In this document: piece after piece, positions 1 to 8,890 of the stretch
How the letters are laid out: each line of letters begins with the position of its first letter
Position numbering within the stretch: position 1 is the stretch's first letter
Assembly: GCA_025357875.1 (NCBI GenBank)
Contig: JANYLK010000139.1
Span: 1-64,000 of the forward strand
Direction: 5' to 3'
Origin: Granulicella sp.
GTDB lineage: Bacteria > Acidobacteriota > Terriglobia > Terriglobales > Acidobacteriaceae
DNA length: 64,000 bases
The notes under the pieces: model-generated
The model's database searches: none
The model's input: only the letters and a program-made list of their open reading frames with translations
What the model was told of the DNA's origin: nothing
Program-made: the position numbers and the translations under genes

Positions 1-1
1 G

Positions 2-175
2 ACAGCAATCAGCGAGAGGGTTAGGTTCATCCTCAAGGCTGAAGCTCTTAACGTGTTCAACCGCCATGTCTTTGCAACGCCCGACGCCCAGCCGTACAGT
101 GCCTTCTTTGGAGTTCCAACGGGCACGATTGACGGTCCGCGGAATATGCAACTCACGGCACGCTTCTCGTTCTAG
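2..175 (+). CDS. TonB-dependent receptor, C-terminal fragment
   Basis: The open frame runs from the window edge to a TAG stop at 173-175, so only about 57 C-terminal residues are visible. They include a KAEALNVFNR segment, then a FGVPTGTIDGPRNMQLTARF-type end that finishes in phenylalanine. This is the usual last strand pattern of the large carboxypeptidase-regulatory-domain TonB-dependent receptors (Oar-like) that are abundant in Acidobacteriota. Such proteins sit in the outer membrane and import large substrates, often glycans, using TonB energy. The substrate cannot be read from this fragment. A strong terminator follows about 30 bases after the stop. Confidence 0.85.
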   Translation, partial: TAISERVRFILKAEALNVFNRHVFATPDAQPYSAFFGVPTGTIDGPRNMQLTARFSF

Positions 176-206
176 TGCCCGGTCACTAATCCGTGCGATA
201 CATTGA

Positions 207-245
207 GGGTGCAGGGAGGCTTCAATCTCCCTGCACCCCTTTTTC
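207..245 (+). terminator. Rho-independent terminator after the TonB-dependent receptor
   Basis: A perfect 12-bp stem (207-218 with 227-238, GGGTGCAGGGAG/CTCCCTGCACCC) with an 8-base loop is followed by a run of five T. It lies just downstream of the receptor stop codon and should end that transcript. Confidence 0.9.
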
Positions 246-323
246 CTCTTCTGCCAGGCAAGCGGAAAAACTTAGGCCGTAGTTCCGCGCAAGGGCGATG
301 CCTTTCGTGTCCAAACTGCCTTC

Positions 324-980
324 ATGCATAAAGACTCTTACTGGATGCGACGATTCAAGCAGCATTTGGCCCTTGCTGCAGCCTCAATTGTCATAGTTTC
401 GCTCGCATACACTGCGACGCCTCCGCCAGATGTACGTCATAGACTGAGCATGGCTACTGCCTATGCTGGTCTGATCTTTCTTGCAGCATCTCTTTGTCTC
501 GGACCGTGGAATGTTCTGCGGCGCAAGCCCAATCCCATCAGTTTCGATCTGCGTCGAGATGTGGGCATCTGGACTGGGATTCTAGCAATTGTGCACATGG
601 CGATCGGATTGACCGTCCATCTTCGCGGGCGGATGTGGATGTATTTTTTCAAATCTCTCCATCCAATCCACCTGCAAAATAAGCAATTCGGTTTTGCGAA
701 CTTTACCGGACTCGCGGCTGCGCTTCTTTTTGTGATGCTTTTAGCTATCTCGAATGATTATTCGCTGCGGGCATTGAAGACGCAGCGTTGGAAGTTTTTG
801 CAGAGATGGGCCTATGCAGCGTTCGCGCTGACGGTCGCTCATGGCATTGCTTATCAATTGATTGAGAAACGCCACCGCCCCTGGGTTCTCATTTCTGCAT
901 GGATCATGGTCGCAGCTGGTGCTGCTCAATTCATTGGTTGGGTACATGCTCGACGGCGGATAAACCACGGCCGGGGATGA
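324..980 (+). CDS. ferric reductase-like transmembrane protein (MsrQ/FRE-type haem membrane domain)
   Basis: A 218-residue protein with about six membrane segments (roughly 14-31, 44-60, 80-100, 124-143, 161-180, 187-207). Histidines H91, H99 and H173 lie in or next to membrane helices, as in the ferric-reductase-like domain (PF01794), where paired histidines bind b haems. There is no FAD/NAD domain, so it is an electron-transfer membrane subunit rather than a full reductase; MsrQ-like is possible, but no msrP gene is adjacent. I see no clear ribosome binding site for ATG 324 or for the internal ATG at 345, so the start is uncertain. It converges on the GH51 gene with a 41-bp gap. Confidence 0.75.
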   Translation: MHKDSYWMRRFKQHLALAAASIVIVSLAYTATPPPDVRHRLSMATAYAGLIFLAASLCLGPWNVLRRKPNPISFDLRRDVGIWTGILAIVHMAIGLTVHLRGRMWMYFFKSLHPIHLQNKQFGFANFTGLAAALLFVMLLAISNDYSLRALKTQRWKFLQRWAYAAFALTVAHGIAYQLIEKRHRPWVLISAWIMVAAGAAQFIGWVHARRRINHGRG

Positions 981-1021
981 CTAAATATCGGGCGGACTGC
1001 TGACTACGCGAGAACGACCGT

Positions 1022-3088
1022 TCAATGTTTCAAAGGGATTTCGATGACTGTAATGCTGGCATTCGGAAAGGTGTAATCGACATCCCCGGCCAGTTGGCGG
1101 GTATGGGTCACGGGTGCAACGCGCTGTGGGTCTTCCTCGTCGTTCTCAGTCAAGATACTTTCGCTAGCGATGGTGGTGATCTTTACGGCCCCACTTGCAA
1201 TGCCAAGTGAACTGACGTCGATTGTTGCTTTTAAGGCGCGAGTGAGGTGGCGGTTCACGCAAAACAGGAGAACTTTACTTCGATCCTTCGACTGCGCCGC
1301 GACAATGTCAAGGTAAGGGACATCGGAAATCTCTGGCAGGCGCATGACTCCTTTCGCAATGCTGTAGGTGGGCGCATTGGATTCGACGGAAAAAAGCATA
1401 GTCGGCTCGGCGCTGGCGTAGGTACGCAGTACCCAATATGCGGGAGCACCGTAAACTTGCTGTCGCTTCTTCCAAATACCGCCAAACTCCAAAATGCCGG
1501 TCATGTCGGATATTGAGACGACGTCGGAGTTGCGCATCACCATGTTCAGGAAGCCGCCAGCAAACAACGCACCGCCCATGTTGCTGAAGTGGGGTCCCGT
1601 GCGAGTGTCAGAGATCATGAGCCACTCAGTGAAAGCGACGTTAACGTCCTTGTGCCCGGCGGCAGCAGCCTGTTGCTTGATCGCGTGCATGCGTTCGGCC
1701 AGTCCCCAGGGCAAGGCCAAAGCGGCCATGGTGCGGAATTCGCTGGAGGCATGAGGAAGTTGCACGCTGTCATTTACGACGAAGTGAGTGGAAAGAAAGT
1801 TGAAGCTGCCAACGGAGTTTTTCAGTTGCTGCGCATTCCAGTCGTGAAAGAAATCCTCATCGCCTCCGGTGGCAATGAGCCGAGAACTGGGGTCAGCCTT
1901 GCGGACGGCCTGGCTGGTCGCAAGTGTCACATCGGCTATTCGCTGCTGTGACGGATAGCCAACTTGAAAGTCGCCCCAAAGCTCATTGCCCATCTCCCAG
2001 AGCAGGCCTCCTTTGTGGTCAGCCCAGTGTTTGTCGACGTAGGTCACCCAGTCGGCGGCCTGTTGCGGTGTACCAGTACCGAGGTTCAGAGCGATTTGCG
2101 GTTGGGCATGGATGAGTTCGCAGAAGCGGAGGAACTCGTCGGTCCCGAATGTGTTGTACTCCGGAATTCCCCACGAGAGGTTGACCTTGCTGACGCGCTT
2201 GTCGATAGGGCCAACGCCGTCGTTCCAGTCGTACGCAGAGGTAAAGTTTCCGCCAAAGCGAACCACCGGGGAGTGCAGATCGCGCGCCATCGCAATCACG
2301 TCGGGGTCCATGCCGTCGATCGCGTCCGCCGGATTGAGTGAGACGTTGTCGACGAGGGCACGGGCGTCGTCAGAGAGAGATATGACCAGATCTACAGGCT
2401 CCAGTGGGGCAAGCTGGTTTGGCTTCAATTCCAGTTGGAACGAGTATTTGGTCCAGTTGGTGGAGGAAGCGTCTACCGTCGTCGAAGCAAGCGTCTGGTC
2501 AGGATGAGCATGGCGACGAAGTGTGATGCTCACAGGTCCCTGCCCGCGAACGTGCTTGAGCCAGAGGCCTCCGCGATAGCTCAGCTCACGCTGGGCGGGC
2601 ACGTAGACCTCTTGAAGGATGCCTACCTCCTTGCCGGGCAGCGACATGATGAGAATTGACTGAGCTGAATTGGCGGCATCTCCGCGCACTGGTGAGTATC
2701 GATTGCCCTGCGATGGGTCGAGCGGCTGCCACGGGAGCGGAAGTCCGAGTGAGGACGCGCGGCGAAGCTCGGGATGTTGGCGAAGCATGTTCTCCACATT
2801 GCCCGCGGACCAGAGGCCCTCCTCGAATGATGGGTTTTCAATCACGTCGGCCCACAAGCCTCCATAGGTGGAATGACCGATGGGCTCCAGAAAACTGCCA
2901 AAAAGGGTGGGCGGTATTTCCTGCGGCCGCGCAGGCCGAGTGACACGAATCTTGATCGGCGCGTCAGAGCTGCTGGTAGAAGATTCCGTCATCTGGGCGC
3001 GAGCGTTGCCGGCAAGCGCCGCCGAAAGCGTCACAAGGAAGAGGCTGACGATACAGATTAGTGAGATATTACGTGCGGAACTCGTCAT
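1022..3088 (-). CDS. secreted alpha-L-arabinofuranosidase, GH51 family
   Basis: The 688-residue protein begins with a signal peptide (MTSSARNISLICIVSLFLVT..). The ATG at 3088 is preferred over an upstream in-frame ATG at 3154 because an AGGAGA ribosome binding site lies 8 bases before it and the signal peptide then becomes N-terminal. An N-terminal CBM-like beta region (about 140-250) precedes the TIM barrel. The acid/base is E369 in EMGNELWG and the nucleophile is E488 in FTEWL, both typical of GH51. The enzyme should release L-arabinofuranose from arabinan or arabinoxylan outside the cytoplasm. A LacI-family-type operator sequence lies at 3114-3127, between this gene and the TPR genes upstream, suggesting sugar-responsive control. 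Confidence 0.87.
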   Translation of the reverse strand: MTSSARNISLICIVSLFLVTLSAALAGNARAQMTESSTSSSDAPIKIRVTRPARPQEIPPTLFGSFLEPIGHSTYGGLWADVIENPSFEEGLWSAGNVENMLRQHPELRRASSLGLPLPWQPLDPSQGNRYSPVRGDAANSAQSILIMSLPGKEVGILQEVYVPAQRELSYRGGLWLKHVRGQGPVSITLRRHAHPDQTLASTTVDASSTNWTKYSFQLELKPNQLAPLEPVDLVISLSDDARALVDNVSLNPADAIDGMDPDVIAMARDLHSPVVRFGGNFTSAYDWNDGVGPIDKRVSKVNLSWGIPEYNTFGTDEFLRFCELIHAQPQIALNLGTGTPQQAADWVTYVDKHWADHKGGLLWEMGNELWGDFQVGYPSQQRIADVTLATSQAVRKADPSSRLIATGGDEDFFHDWNAQQLKNSVGSFNFLSTHFVVNDSVQLPHASSEFRTMAALALPWGLAERMHAIKQQAAAAGHKDVNVAFTEWLMISDTRTGPHFSNMGGALFAGGFLNMVMRNSDVVSISDMTGILEFGGIWKKRQQVYGAPAYWVLRTYASAEPTMLFSVESNAPTYSIAKGVMRLPEISDVPYLDIVAAQSKDRSKVLLFCVNRHLTRALKATIDVSSLGIASGAVKITTIASESILTENDEEDPQRVAPVTHTRQLAGDVDYTFPNASITVIEIPLKH

Positions 3089-3113
3089 CAGTAGGTCTCC
3101 TGGTGGTAGTGAT

Positions 3114-3127
3114 TGTAATCGCTTGCA
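3114..3127 (+). promoter_or_regulatory. LacI-family-type operator upstream of the GH51 gene
   Basis: TGTAATCGCTTGCA matches the near-palindromic TGTAA-CG-TTNCA pattern of LacI/GalR-family operators. It sits about 26 bases upstream of the GH51 start codon. A similar site (TGTAAACGCTTGCG on the minus strand) lies upstream of the GH5-like gene at 8627-8640. The regulator is not in the window. Confidence 0.5.
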
Positions 3128-3162
3128 GATATGTTGTGACCTCGATGAAATCATATGCTGGC

Positions 3163-4326
3163 CTAAAACCTTCCGCTTGTTGCAAGTGGTTCACCTTTGC
3201 CCTGTTGTTGACGATCTAGTTCGACGGCGATCCCGAGTTCAAGATCAGACGCTGGTTTGTCGCCCAGTCGAACAAGCGTAAGTCCCAAATAGTAGTGCGC
3301 TGGCTGGTAATCGGGCGACGCCTCGGTGGCAGCCGATAGTTGCTGGTGAGCCGTCGGATAGTCCTTTGCGCGATATGCGATGATCCCGAGGCCGGTGAGG
3401 GCACCGCCATGTCTGGGATTGCGCGCGAGTGTCTTCTCAAAGAACTGGCGGGCAGAGGTGTCTTGATGTTCGTCGAGGGCGATTTGGCCGAGCTGATAAT
3501 ACGATTCGGTTTGGGTGGGTTGTAGCTCGATGGAGTTTTGGAACTCTGCAGCCGCTGCATCGCTTTGTTGCTGTCTTTCGAGGACGTGACCAAGCCCATA
3601 GTGAGCTGAGGCGTCGCGCGGGCGGACAGCCAGATAGGCGCGTAGATGCCGCTCCGCTTCGGGAAGATGATCCTGGTCCGTTTCGACCCGCGCAAGGGCG
3701 TAGATGGTATCGAGCCGCTCTGGAGCAAGACTGAGCGCTGTCTTAAGGACCTCCGCGGCTTCGGGCAGTAAATGCATCTGTTGTGCCTGGATGCCAAGAT
3801 CCGTAAGCAGCGTTGGGTCGTCAGGGAGACTCTTGCGGGCCTGTCTCAGGCTCGCTAAGGCGTCTTCATGACGGCCGTCAGCGCGAGCCTCGAGAGCCAG
3901 AGCAGTTGCAGCAGTAAGTTCATCCTTGCGGGCATCCACGTCTTGCCGGTCATTGGCAAGGACAATCTCGAATCGCTCCATGGCTTCCTGGTAGTGATGC
4001 TGACTGATAAGGATCTTGCCAAACGTGATGTTCGCTTCGCGCGAGTCCGGGTTGGCTTCGAGCGCTCGTTCAAGAAGTGGTATGGCTGTACTGGTATCGC
4101 CGTCGTCGATACGAAGGCGTGCAAGGCTGGTCAGTGCCTCGACATCATCCGGATGGGTGGCGAGATAGCTACGCAGAATTTCTGCCGCTTCCGCCGGATG
4201 ATGATCGTTGGTGAGGGTTGTGGCCCTCTCGATTGAAGTCTGTGGAAAGCTTTTGTACGAAAACGCTACCGTCAGAACAACAAGCAGGATTGCAGAGTCT
4301 GCGACGTTGGATAAAAGACGACTCAT
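3163..4326 (-). CDS. TPR-repeat protein (membrane-anchored or exported)
   Basis: With the start at 4326 the product is 387 residues: a hydrophobic N-terminal segment (SAILLVVLTVAFSYKSF) followed by about eight tetratricopeptide repeats, recognisable by repeated A-x-ALxxALxxxP patterns such as LLERALEANPDSREA and LKTALSLAPERLDT. TPR arrays bind partner proteins. The frame extends upstream to 4557, overlapping the preceding TPR gene, but that part is not protein-like and the hydrophobic segment would then be internal; the start is therefore uncertain. It is the third gene of a minus-strand run CRTAC1-TPR-TPR and is followed by the GH51 gene. Confidence 0.8.
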   Translation of the reverse strand: MSRLLSNVADSAILLVVLTVAFSYKSFPQTSIERATTLTNDHHPAEAAEILRSYLATHPDDVEALTSLARLRIDDGDTSTAIPLLERALEANPDSREANITFGKILISQHHYQEAMERFEIVLANDRQDVDARKDELTAATALALEARADGRHEDALASLRQARKSLPDDPTLLTDLGIQAQQMHLLPEAAEVLKTALSLAPERLDTIYALARVETDQDHLPEAERHLRAYLAVRPRDASAHYGLGHVLERQQQSDAAAAEFQNSIELQPTQTESYYQLGQIALDEHQDTSARQFFEKTLARNPRHGGALTGLGIIAYRAKDYPTAHQQLSAATEASPDYQPAHYYLGLTLVRLGDKPASDLELGIAVELDRQQQGKGEPLATSGRF

Positions 4327-4468
4327 GGAAAAGAGGGTGGGAGGCGAATGGCTTCCACGTCCCTCTGAGGATAGCGCAGCGATGCTCTTCCACGCCATAA
4401 CAGTCTTCATCACTGGCTGCACACCGATGAACCGGTCATACGGTAGGGTGCTTGAAGTAGAAGCCGCG

Positions 4469-5563
4469 TCAGCGAATTTCAGCATCACGGGTCGTAGCTT
4501 TCGGTCTATTCCGATCCACTTCAGTCGTCGAGGAATGTGTGCTGTACAGTTCCGCACTCTTCTTCAACTCGATCTGGCTGCGGTTAGTGAAGCCGGCTCT
4601 TCGACACATTTGTCCGAGTTGGAAGTGAAGGCGTGGGTTTTCCGGGTCTAGGGCAATTGCTTGCTCCATCTGTTCACGGGCAAGGTCTTCCTGATGGGCA
4701 CCCGCGTACGCGCGAGACAGCTCTTCGTGACATCGACTGCTCGATGGGGCAAGGATTACGGCCTTTTGGAGCGGAGCGATTGCCTCGGCGGAGCGGTTCC
4801 TGCTGTTTAGCAATGCACCGAAATTGAGCAGCGGTTGCTCGCTTGGATGCTGGGTTTTTGCCTGAGCTGAGATCGCGCTGGAGTATGCGGTTAGAGCATC
4901 CTCGGTACGATTCTGGGCTTCGAAAGAGAGGCCCAAATTGTCGAGCGCTTTCGCACTGGTCGGATTAATCGCCAAAGTCCGCTTAAAATCGCGCTCGGAT
5001 TCAACAAAATTGCCTTCGTACATCTGCGCGCGACCGAGGTCATACCACGCCTCCGCGCTATCCGGATCGGCAGCCAGGCAACGACGTAGCCAGTGGACAG
5101 CGTCGACATAGTCGTCGAGCAGAACATAGTCAAGCGCGACCAGCCTGAGATCTTCAGGACGCGGAGTGGTGATGGCGGCGGCGCGAGTGAATACCTCAAG
5201 CGACTCTTGAGGTCTGTTCTGGCGTTGGAGAACATAGCCGAGAAGGTACAGGGCAGGCGATGATTTGGGGTTCTGCTCGAGGTAGCTGTGCAGCACGGGC
5301 TCCGCAGCGGCCGATTCATCGAGATTGAAAAGTGAATCCGCCTGCATCAGGAGAGCATCGGTATGCGACGTAAGAGGTATCCCTTGTTCTGCTGCTGCTA
5401 CTGCAAAGAGAGCGGCGGCCTCACGGAAATGCTTGCTGGCGAAGGCTTCCTGGGCCTGGGCATAGGTGTTAGGTTGTTGAGCACGAGTTGAATCGGGCGC
5501 GACGATGGCTAGAAAGAATAAAACTTTGACTGAATGCGATCCGAGTTGTCTCAGGGCATTCAC
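4469..5563 (-). CDS. secreted TPR-repeat protein
   Basis: A 364-residue protein with an N-terminal signal peptide (VKVLFFLAIVAPDSTRA, cleavage near AQQ) and about eight TPR units, for example DSAEAWYDLGRAQMYEGN and NPTSAKALDNLGLSFEAQNR. It starts with GTG at 5563, which overlaps the stop of the upstream CRTAC1 gene as GTGA, so translation is probably coupled. The same layout (VCBS/UnbV protein followed by exported TPR proteins) is familiar in Acidobacteriota, but its role is unknown; a periplasmic scaffold working with the CRTAC1 protein is an inference. Confidence 0.85.
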   Translation of the reverse strand: MNALRQLGSHSVKVLFFLAIVAPDSTRAQQPNTYAQAQEAFASKHFREAAALFAVAAAEQGIPLTSHTDALLMQADSLFNLDESAAAEPVLHSYLEQNPKSSPALYLLGYVLQRQNRPQESLEVFTRAAAITTPRPEDLRLVALDYVLLDDYVDAVHWLRRCLAADPDSAEAWYDLGRAQMYEGNFVESERDFKRTLAINPTSAKALDNLGLSFEAQNRTEDALTAYSSAISAQAKTQHPSEQPLLNFGALLNSRNRSAEAIAPLQKAVILAPSSSRCHEELSRAYAGAHQEDLAREQMEQAIALDPENPRLHFQLGQMCRRAGFTNRSQIELKKSAELYSTHSSTTEVDRNRPKATTRDAEIR

Positions 5564-7272
5564 TTGGTACCGGTAACGTTGGCGGCTTCATCGACTTTGA
5601 GTATCTGATCGGCGTGGATGTTGATGAGCTTCTGCACCATACCGCTGGGCCAGCGTATCTCGATCGAACTAGCAACCGCGTCACTTCCAAGGCCGAAGTG
5701 GGCGCGCTTGTCGTTGGACGAGAGATAGCTGCCGGCTGTAGAGACGGTGCGGTACTGCGAGCCGTGCGTAGTTGTGACTTTGATCTCCGCACCAATCCCA
5801 TCGCGGTTCGACTTGTGTCCAATCAGATTGAGAATCAGCCAGTGGTTGGAGGTGACTGTCTCGTTATGCAGAATGTGAGCGGGACCGCCGTTCGTGGAGA
5901 CGACGGCGTCCAGCCGGCCGTCGTTATCGAGATCGCCTACAGCCAATCCACGGCCAACCCACGGCTGCTTAAATACGATGCCCGACTCCTTGCTGACATC
6001 GGCGAATGTACCTTTGCCAGTGTTGTGAGCCAGGAGCATGGGCTCTTTGTAGCGGAGTTGCGGATAGTTCAACTCGACTGTGTCGAGGTCGTGTCCCTGC
6101 GAGATGAGTAGGTCTTTGAAGCCGTCGTTGTCATAGTCGAGAAATTGGACGCCCCAACCGGAGTGAAGCAGGGTCATGCTTGCCATGCCGGAGGTATATG
6201 TCGAGTAGGTAAAGGAGCCGTCTCCATTGTTGTGATAGAGAGCGTATTTCTGGTTGGCGAGGTTTGTGATGACCAGATCCGGCAGGCCGTCGTTGTCGTA
6301 GTCCTGAAAGTCGATGCCCATCCCCGCATAGGTGCGGCCGTCCGCGTCGACAGCTATTTCGGCAGTGAGGCCAGTCTCTTCAAAGGTTCCGTCGCCCTTG
6401 TTGTGAAAGAGAAACTCGAGCATGGAATCATTGGCGACCGCGACATCGATTTTTCCATCCCGATCGAAGTCATTAATTGCCAGTCCAAGGCCCTTGCCGG
6501 GAGTAGCCATCCCTATCTTCTGCGCAACTTCGGTGAAGTGGCCATTCCCGTCGTTGTGATAAACGAGCGCGGAGATGGCGGGGAAGATGTCGGGGTGGCA
6601 GTAGGAACGGTATCCTTCGCGATGCTCGCCGCACCACACGTCGTCGAAGTCCCACACCACATAGCGGAGGACTATGAGGTCCAGCTTGCCATCATTGTCG
6701 AGATCAACCCAAGCCGCTGAGGTTGACCAGGTCTGGCCCGGCGTTGTGGGCCCGCCGGTTCCGGATTTCTCCGTGACGTCCGTGAAGGTTCCGTAACCGT
6801 TGTTGTGGTACAGCCGGTTGCCACCGTATGCGGTGACATAAAGATCTTCAAAGCCGTCGTTGTCATAGTCCCCAACGGCGACTCCCATTCCATAGCCGAC
6901 GCCCTTCAGCCCTGATTTCTCAGTTACATCTTCGAACGTGCCGTCCTTCTTTTGATGGTAGAGACGGTTCCAGTCTTCGGGCCCGGACTTCTGCGGGACA
7001 GTGCCCTTGGGTGTCGGATCGGTCAGCGGTGCGCCGTTAACAAAGAAGATGTCGAGAAGACCGTCGTTGTCGTAATCGAAGACTGCGACGCCCGAGCCCA
7101 TAGTCTCAAGCAGGTATTTCTGCGACGTATGGGAGGCAACACCTTTGAACGTAATCCCTGACTTGATCGCAGTATCGACGAATTTGCCTGCCGGTCCGGT
7201 AGGCCCGGGAGACTGCGCAACGGCAGTCGCGGTGAGTGCAAGAAGTGCGGCAGCGTGGAAGAATTTGGTCAT
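5560..7272 (-). CDS. CRTAC1-family protein with FG-GAP/VCBS repeats and ASPIC/UnbV domain
   Basis: A 570-residue secreted protein. The ATG at 7272 places a signal peptide (MTKFFHAAALLALTATAVAQ) at the N-terminus; the frame is open to 7332, but the extra residues are not signal-like. At least six FG-GAP/VCBS calcium-binding repeats carry the D-x-DNDG-x-xD signature (FDYDNDGLLDIFF, GDYDNDGFEDLYV, VDLDNDGKLDLIV). The C-terminal 80 residues match the ASPIC/UnbV domain (RDGIGAEI, GSYLSSNDKRAHFGLG, IRWPSG). It forms a seven-bladed propeller in related proteins, probably for extracellular protein or glycan binding. First gene of a coupled run with two TPR genes. Confidence 0.9.
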   Translation of the reverse strand: MTKFFHAAALLALTATAVAQSPGPTGPAGKFVDTAIKSGITFKGVASHTSQKYLLETMGSGVAVFDYDNDGLLDIFFVNGAPLTDPTPKGTVPQKSGPEDWNRLYHQKKDGTFEDVTEKSGLKGVGYGMGVAVGDYDNDGFEDLYVTAYGGNRLYHNNGYGTFTDVTEKSGTGGPTTPGQTWSTSAAWVDLDNDGKLDLIVLRYVVWDFDDVWCGEHREGYRSYCHPDIFPAISALVYHNDGNGHFTEVAQKIGMATPGKGLGLAINDFDRDGKIDVAVANDSMLEFLFHNKGDGTFEETGLTAEIAVDADGRTYAGMGIDFQDYDNDGLPDLVITNLANQKYALYHNNGDGSFTYSTYTSGMASMTLLHSGWGVQFLDYDNDGFKDLLISQGHDLDTVELNYPQLRYKEPMLLAHNTGKGTFADVSKESGIVFKQPWVGRGLAVGDLDNDGRLDAVVSTNGGPAHILHNETVTSNHWLILNLIGHKSNRDGIGAEIKVTTTHGSQYRTVSTAGSYLSSNDKRAHFGLGSDAVASSIEIRWPSGMVQKLINIHADQILKVDEAANVTGTK

Positions 7273-7404
7273 GAGAAGCGTATCGACTCCTGTGCAGGCC
7301 GAGGGTGTATCGAAGCGTAGGAGCGACTTCAACCTGCACTATTAAACTATCTTAGCCCGGATTTCGACGAGCGGGTGTGGCCGATGTGTCGTTGGCAAGA
7401 GTTG

Positions 7405-8553
7405 CTACTTTCTTGCACTCGCGGATGTCACCGGCGAGGCGCCCCGGCCTGTCAGCTCGCGGATGAGATCTACCTCGTGCTGGCGGTATGGGGTGTCATC
7501 CTGGCGGAAGACTTCGTGAAACCATACGGTGGGTTGTGATCGCACATAGGGCTTGTCCCACGAGTCCCATGGAAAATAAGTCTGCGTCTTGCCGGCAACG
7601 AGACCCCAGTTGATTGCAGCTACGTTATATTTTTTCGCGATAGGAAGACTGTTGTCGAAGGTACTGCCAGCGCCACGGGCCATGTACTCCGTGCAAAGGA
7701 TGGGGCGGTGATATTGCTGCAAAGAGAGGATCCGAGCCTCAAATTCCTCGGGCCAGCCGTAGTTGTGGAAAGAGATGACGTCAGACTCGGCGAGTTGAAT
7801 CCCCGTCATGGCGCTTTCCTGGTCAGGGTGGGTCCAGTCTCCGGTCCAGACTCCGCTGGTCAGCGGCTGCTTTGGATTTGCGGAGCGGGCCCACGCAAAG
7901 ACTCTAGGCAGGAGTTCGGCTACGCGCCTCACCTTCGCGACCTCATCCGCCACCGTGTCGCCGCCTCGGTTGTCGGGCTCATTCCACACGTCCCAGCCGA
8001 GTATACGGTCGTCATTAGCGAAGGCGCCAACTACGCCTTCTACGTAGCTCTTCAACTTTGGCTCATAAGAGCGGTCGAGCAACTCCTGCTTGCCGGGACT
8101 TTGTACCCAGCCGGAGTTGTGGATACCTGGGATTGGCGGATGCTGTGGACCGAGGTGCGGATTGGTCTCCCAGCATGAGTCGAACAGAACCAGCAAAGGG
8201 CGGATGTGGTGTTTGGCAGCGATTGACAAGAACATATCGAGACGCTTCTTGAAACCCTCGGGATCCTGAGACCAGAGTTGGTCCTGTAGAAATACGCGCA
8301 TCGTATTCATCCCGATGCTTTCGCCTAGACCCAGTTCCTTGTCATTTAACTCTGGATTGAAGGTTGTGGCCTGGAACATCTCAAGTTCATTGATCGCATC
8401 GGAGGGAATGAAGTTCGCGCCGACCAGCCAGGGCTGCTTCGAATACCAGGTTGTAGCCTGTGCCTCGGTCCACCGCCCCGGGCGGTTCTGAGCAATTAGG
8501 GAACTGGCCTGCAGTGCGACCAGACCAATGGTGAGGGCAACACGTACTTTCAT
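7405..8553 (-). CDS. secreted GH5-like glycoside hydrolase (clan GH-A)
   Basis: A 382-residue protein with a signal peptide (cleavage near IAQN) and a single (beta/alpha)8-barrel domain. The acid/base is E192 in WDVWNEPDN and the nucleophile is E289 in ILCTEYMARG, the clan GH-A arrangement. Segments WLVGANFIPS, NTMRVFLQDQLW and ISFHNYGWP resemble the GH5-like proteins often annotated as 1,4-beta-xylanase or cellulase-family hydrolase; the exact substrate (xylan, mannan or another beta-glycan) cannot be told. It is transcribed alone toward the CRTAC1 operon, 132 bp away, and a LacI-type operator lies about 75 bp upstream. Confidence 0.85.
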   Translation of the reverse strand: MKVRVALTIGLVALQASSLIAQNRPGRWTEAQATTWYSKQPWLVGANFIPSDAINELEMFQATTFNPELNDKELGLGESIGMNTMRVFLQDQLWSQDPEGFKKRLDMFLSIAAKHHIRPLLVLFDSCWETNPHLGPQHPPIPGIHNSGWVQSPGKQELLDRSYEPKLKSYVEGVVGAFANDDRILGWDVWNEPDNRGGDTVADEVAKVRRVAELLPRVFAWARSANPKQPLTSGVWTGDWTHPDQESAMTGIQLAESDVISFHNYGWPEEFEARILSLQQYHRPILCTEYMARGAGSTFDNSLPIAKKYNVAAINWGLVAGKTQTYFPWDSWDKPYVRSQPTVWFHEVFRQDDTPYRQHEVDLIRELTGRGASPVTSASARK

Positions 8554-8890
8554 GAGTAGAGACCTTTATTGAGAAGATTTCTTGCTATCAGCAATACTGA
8601 GCAAATTACATTGACGTAACTTTTTGCGCAAGCGTTTACATTTTGGGGATGGTCCTACCTCTGTCGTCGCTGAGGCACCCAGCGAGGTCCGATCTTCGCG
8701 CGACAACAAGTTCCCCCCACGATATCCGGCCCCCGCAAACTGAGCGTGGGCCGCTTGCCACGAATGGCTGCCTTGTACCGTTGGGTACTCGTCGGGATAC
8801 TCCACGAATGTGTACCCGGGCGGACAGGGGTCTTTTATGCTGGCTTAGCTGGAGTTCGCTATATCGTCGGTTCACGCGATTAGCCCCAAT
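8554..8890. other. intergenic region between the GH5-like gene and the Fap-like operon
   Basis: No plausible gene. It holds the promoter region of the GH5-like gene, including a LacI-type operator at 8627-8640, and the 3' end region of the amyloid operon. No terminator with a clear U-run was found for the latter. Confidence 0.6.
8627..8640 (-). promoter_or_regulatory. LacI-family-type operator upstream of the GH5-like gene
   Basis: Read on the minus strand this is TGTAAACGCTTGCG, a good match to LacI/GalR-family operators (TGTAAACGNTTACA type). It shares 12 of 14 positions with the site at 3114-3127 before the GH51 gene, suggesting both hydrolases belong to one regulon. Confidence 0.55.
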
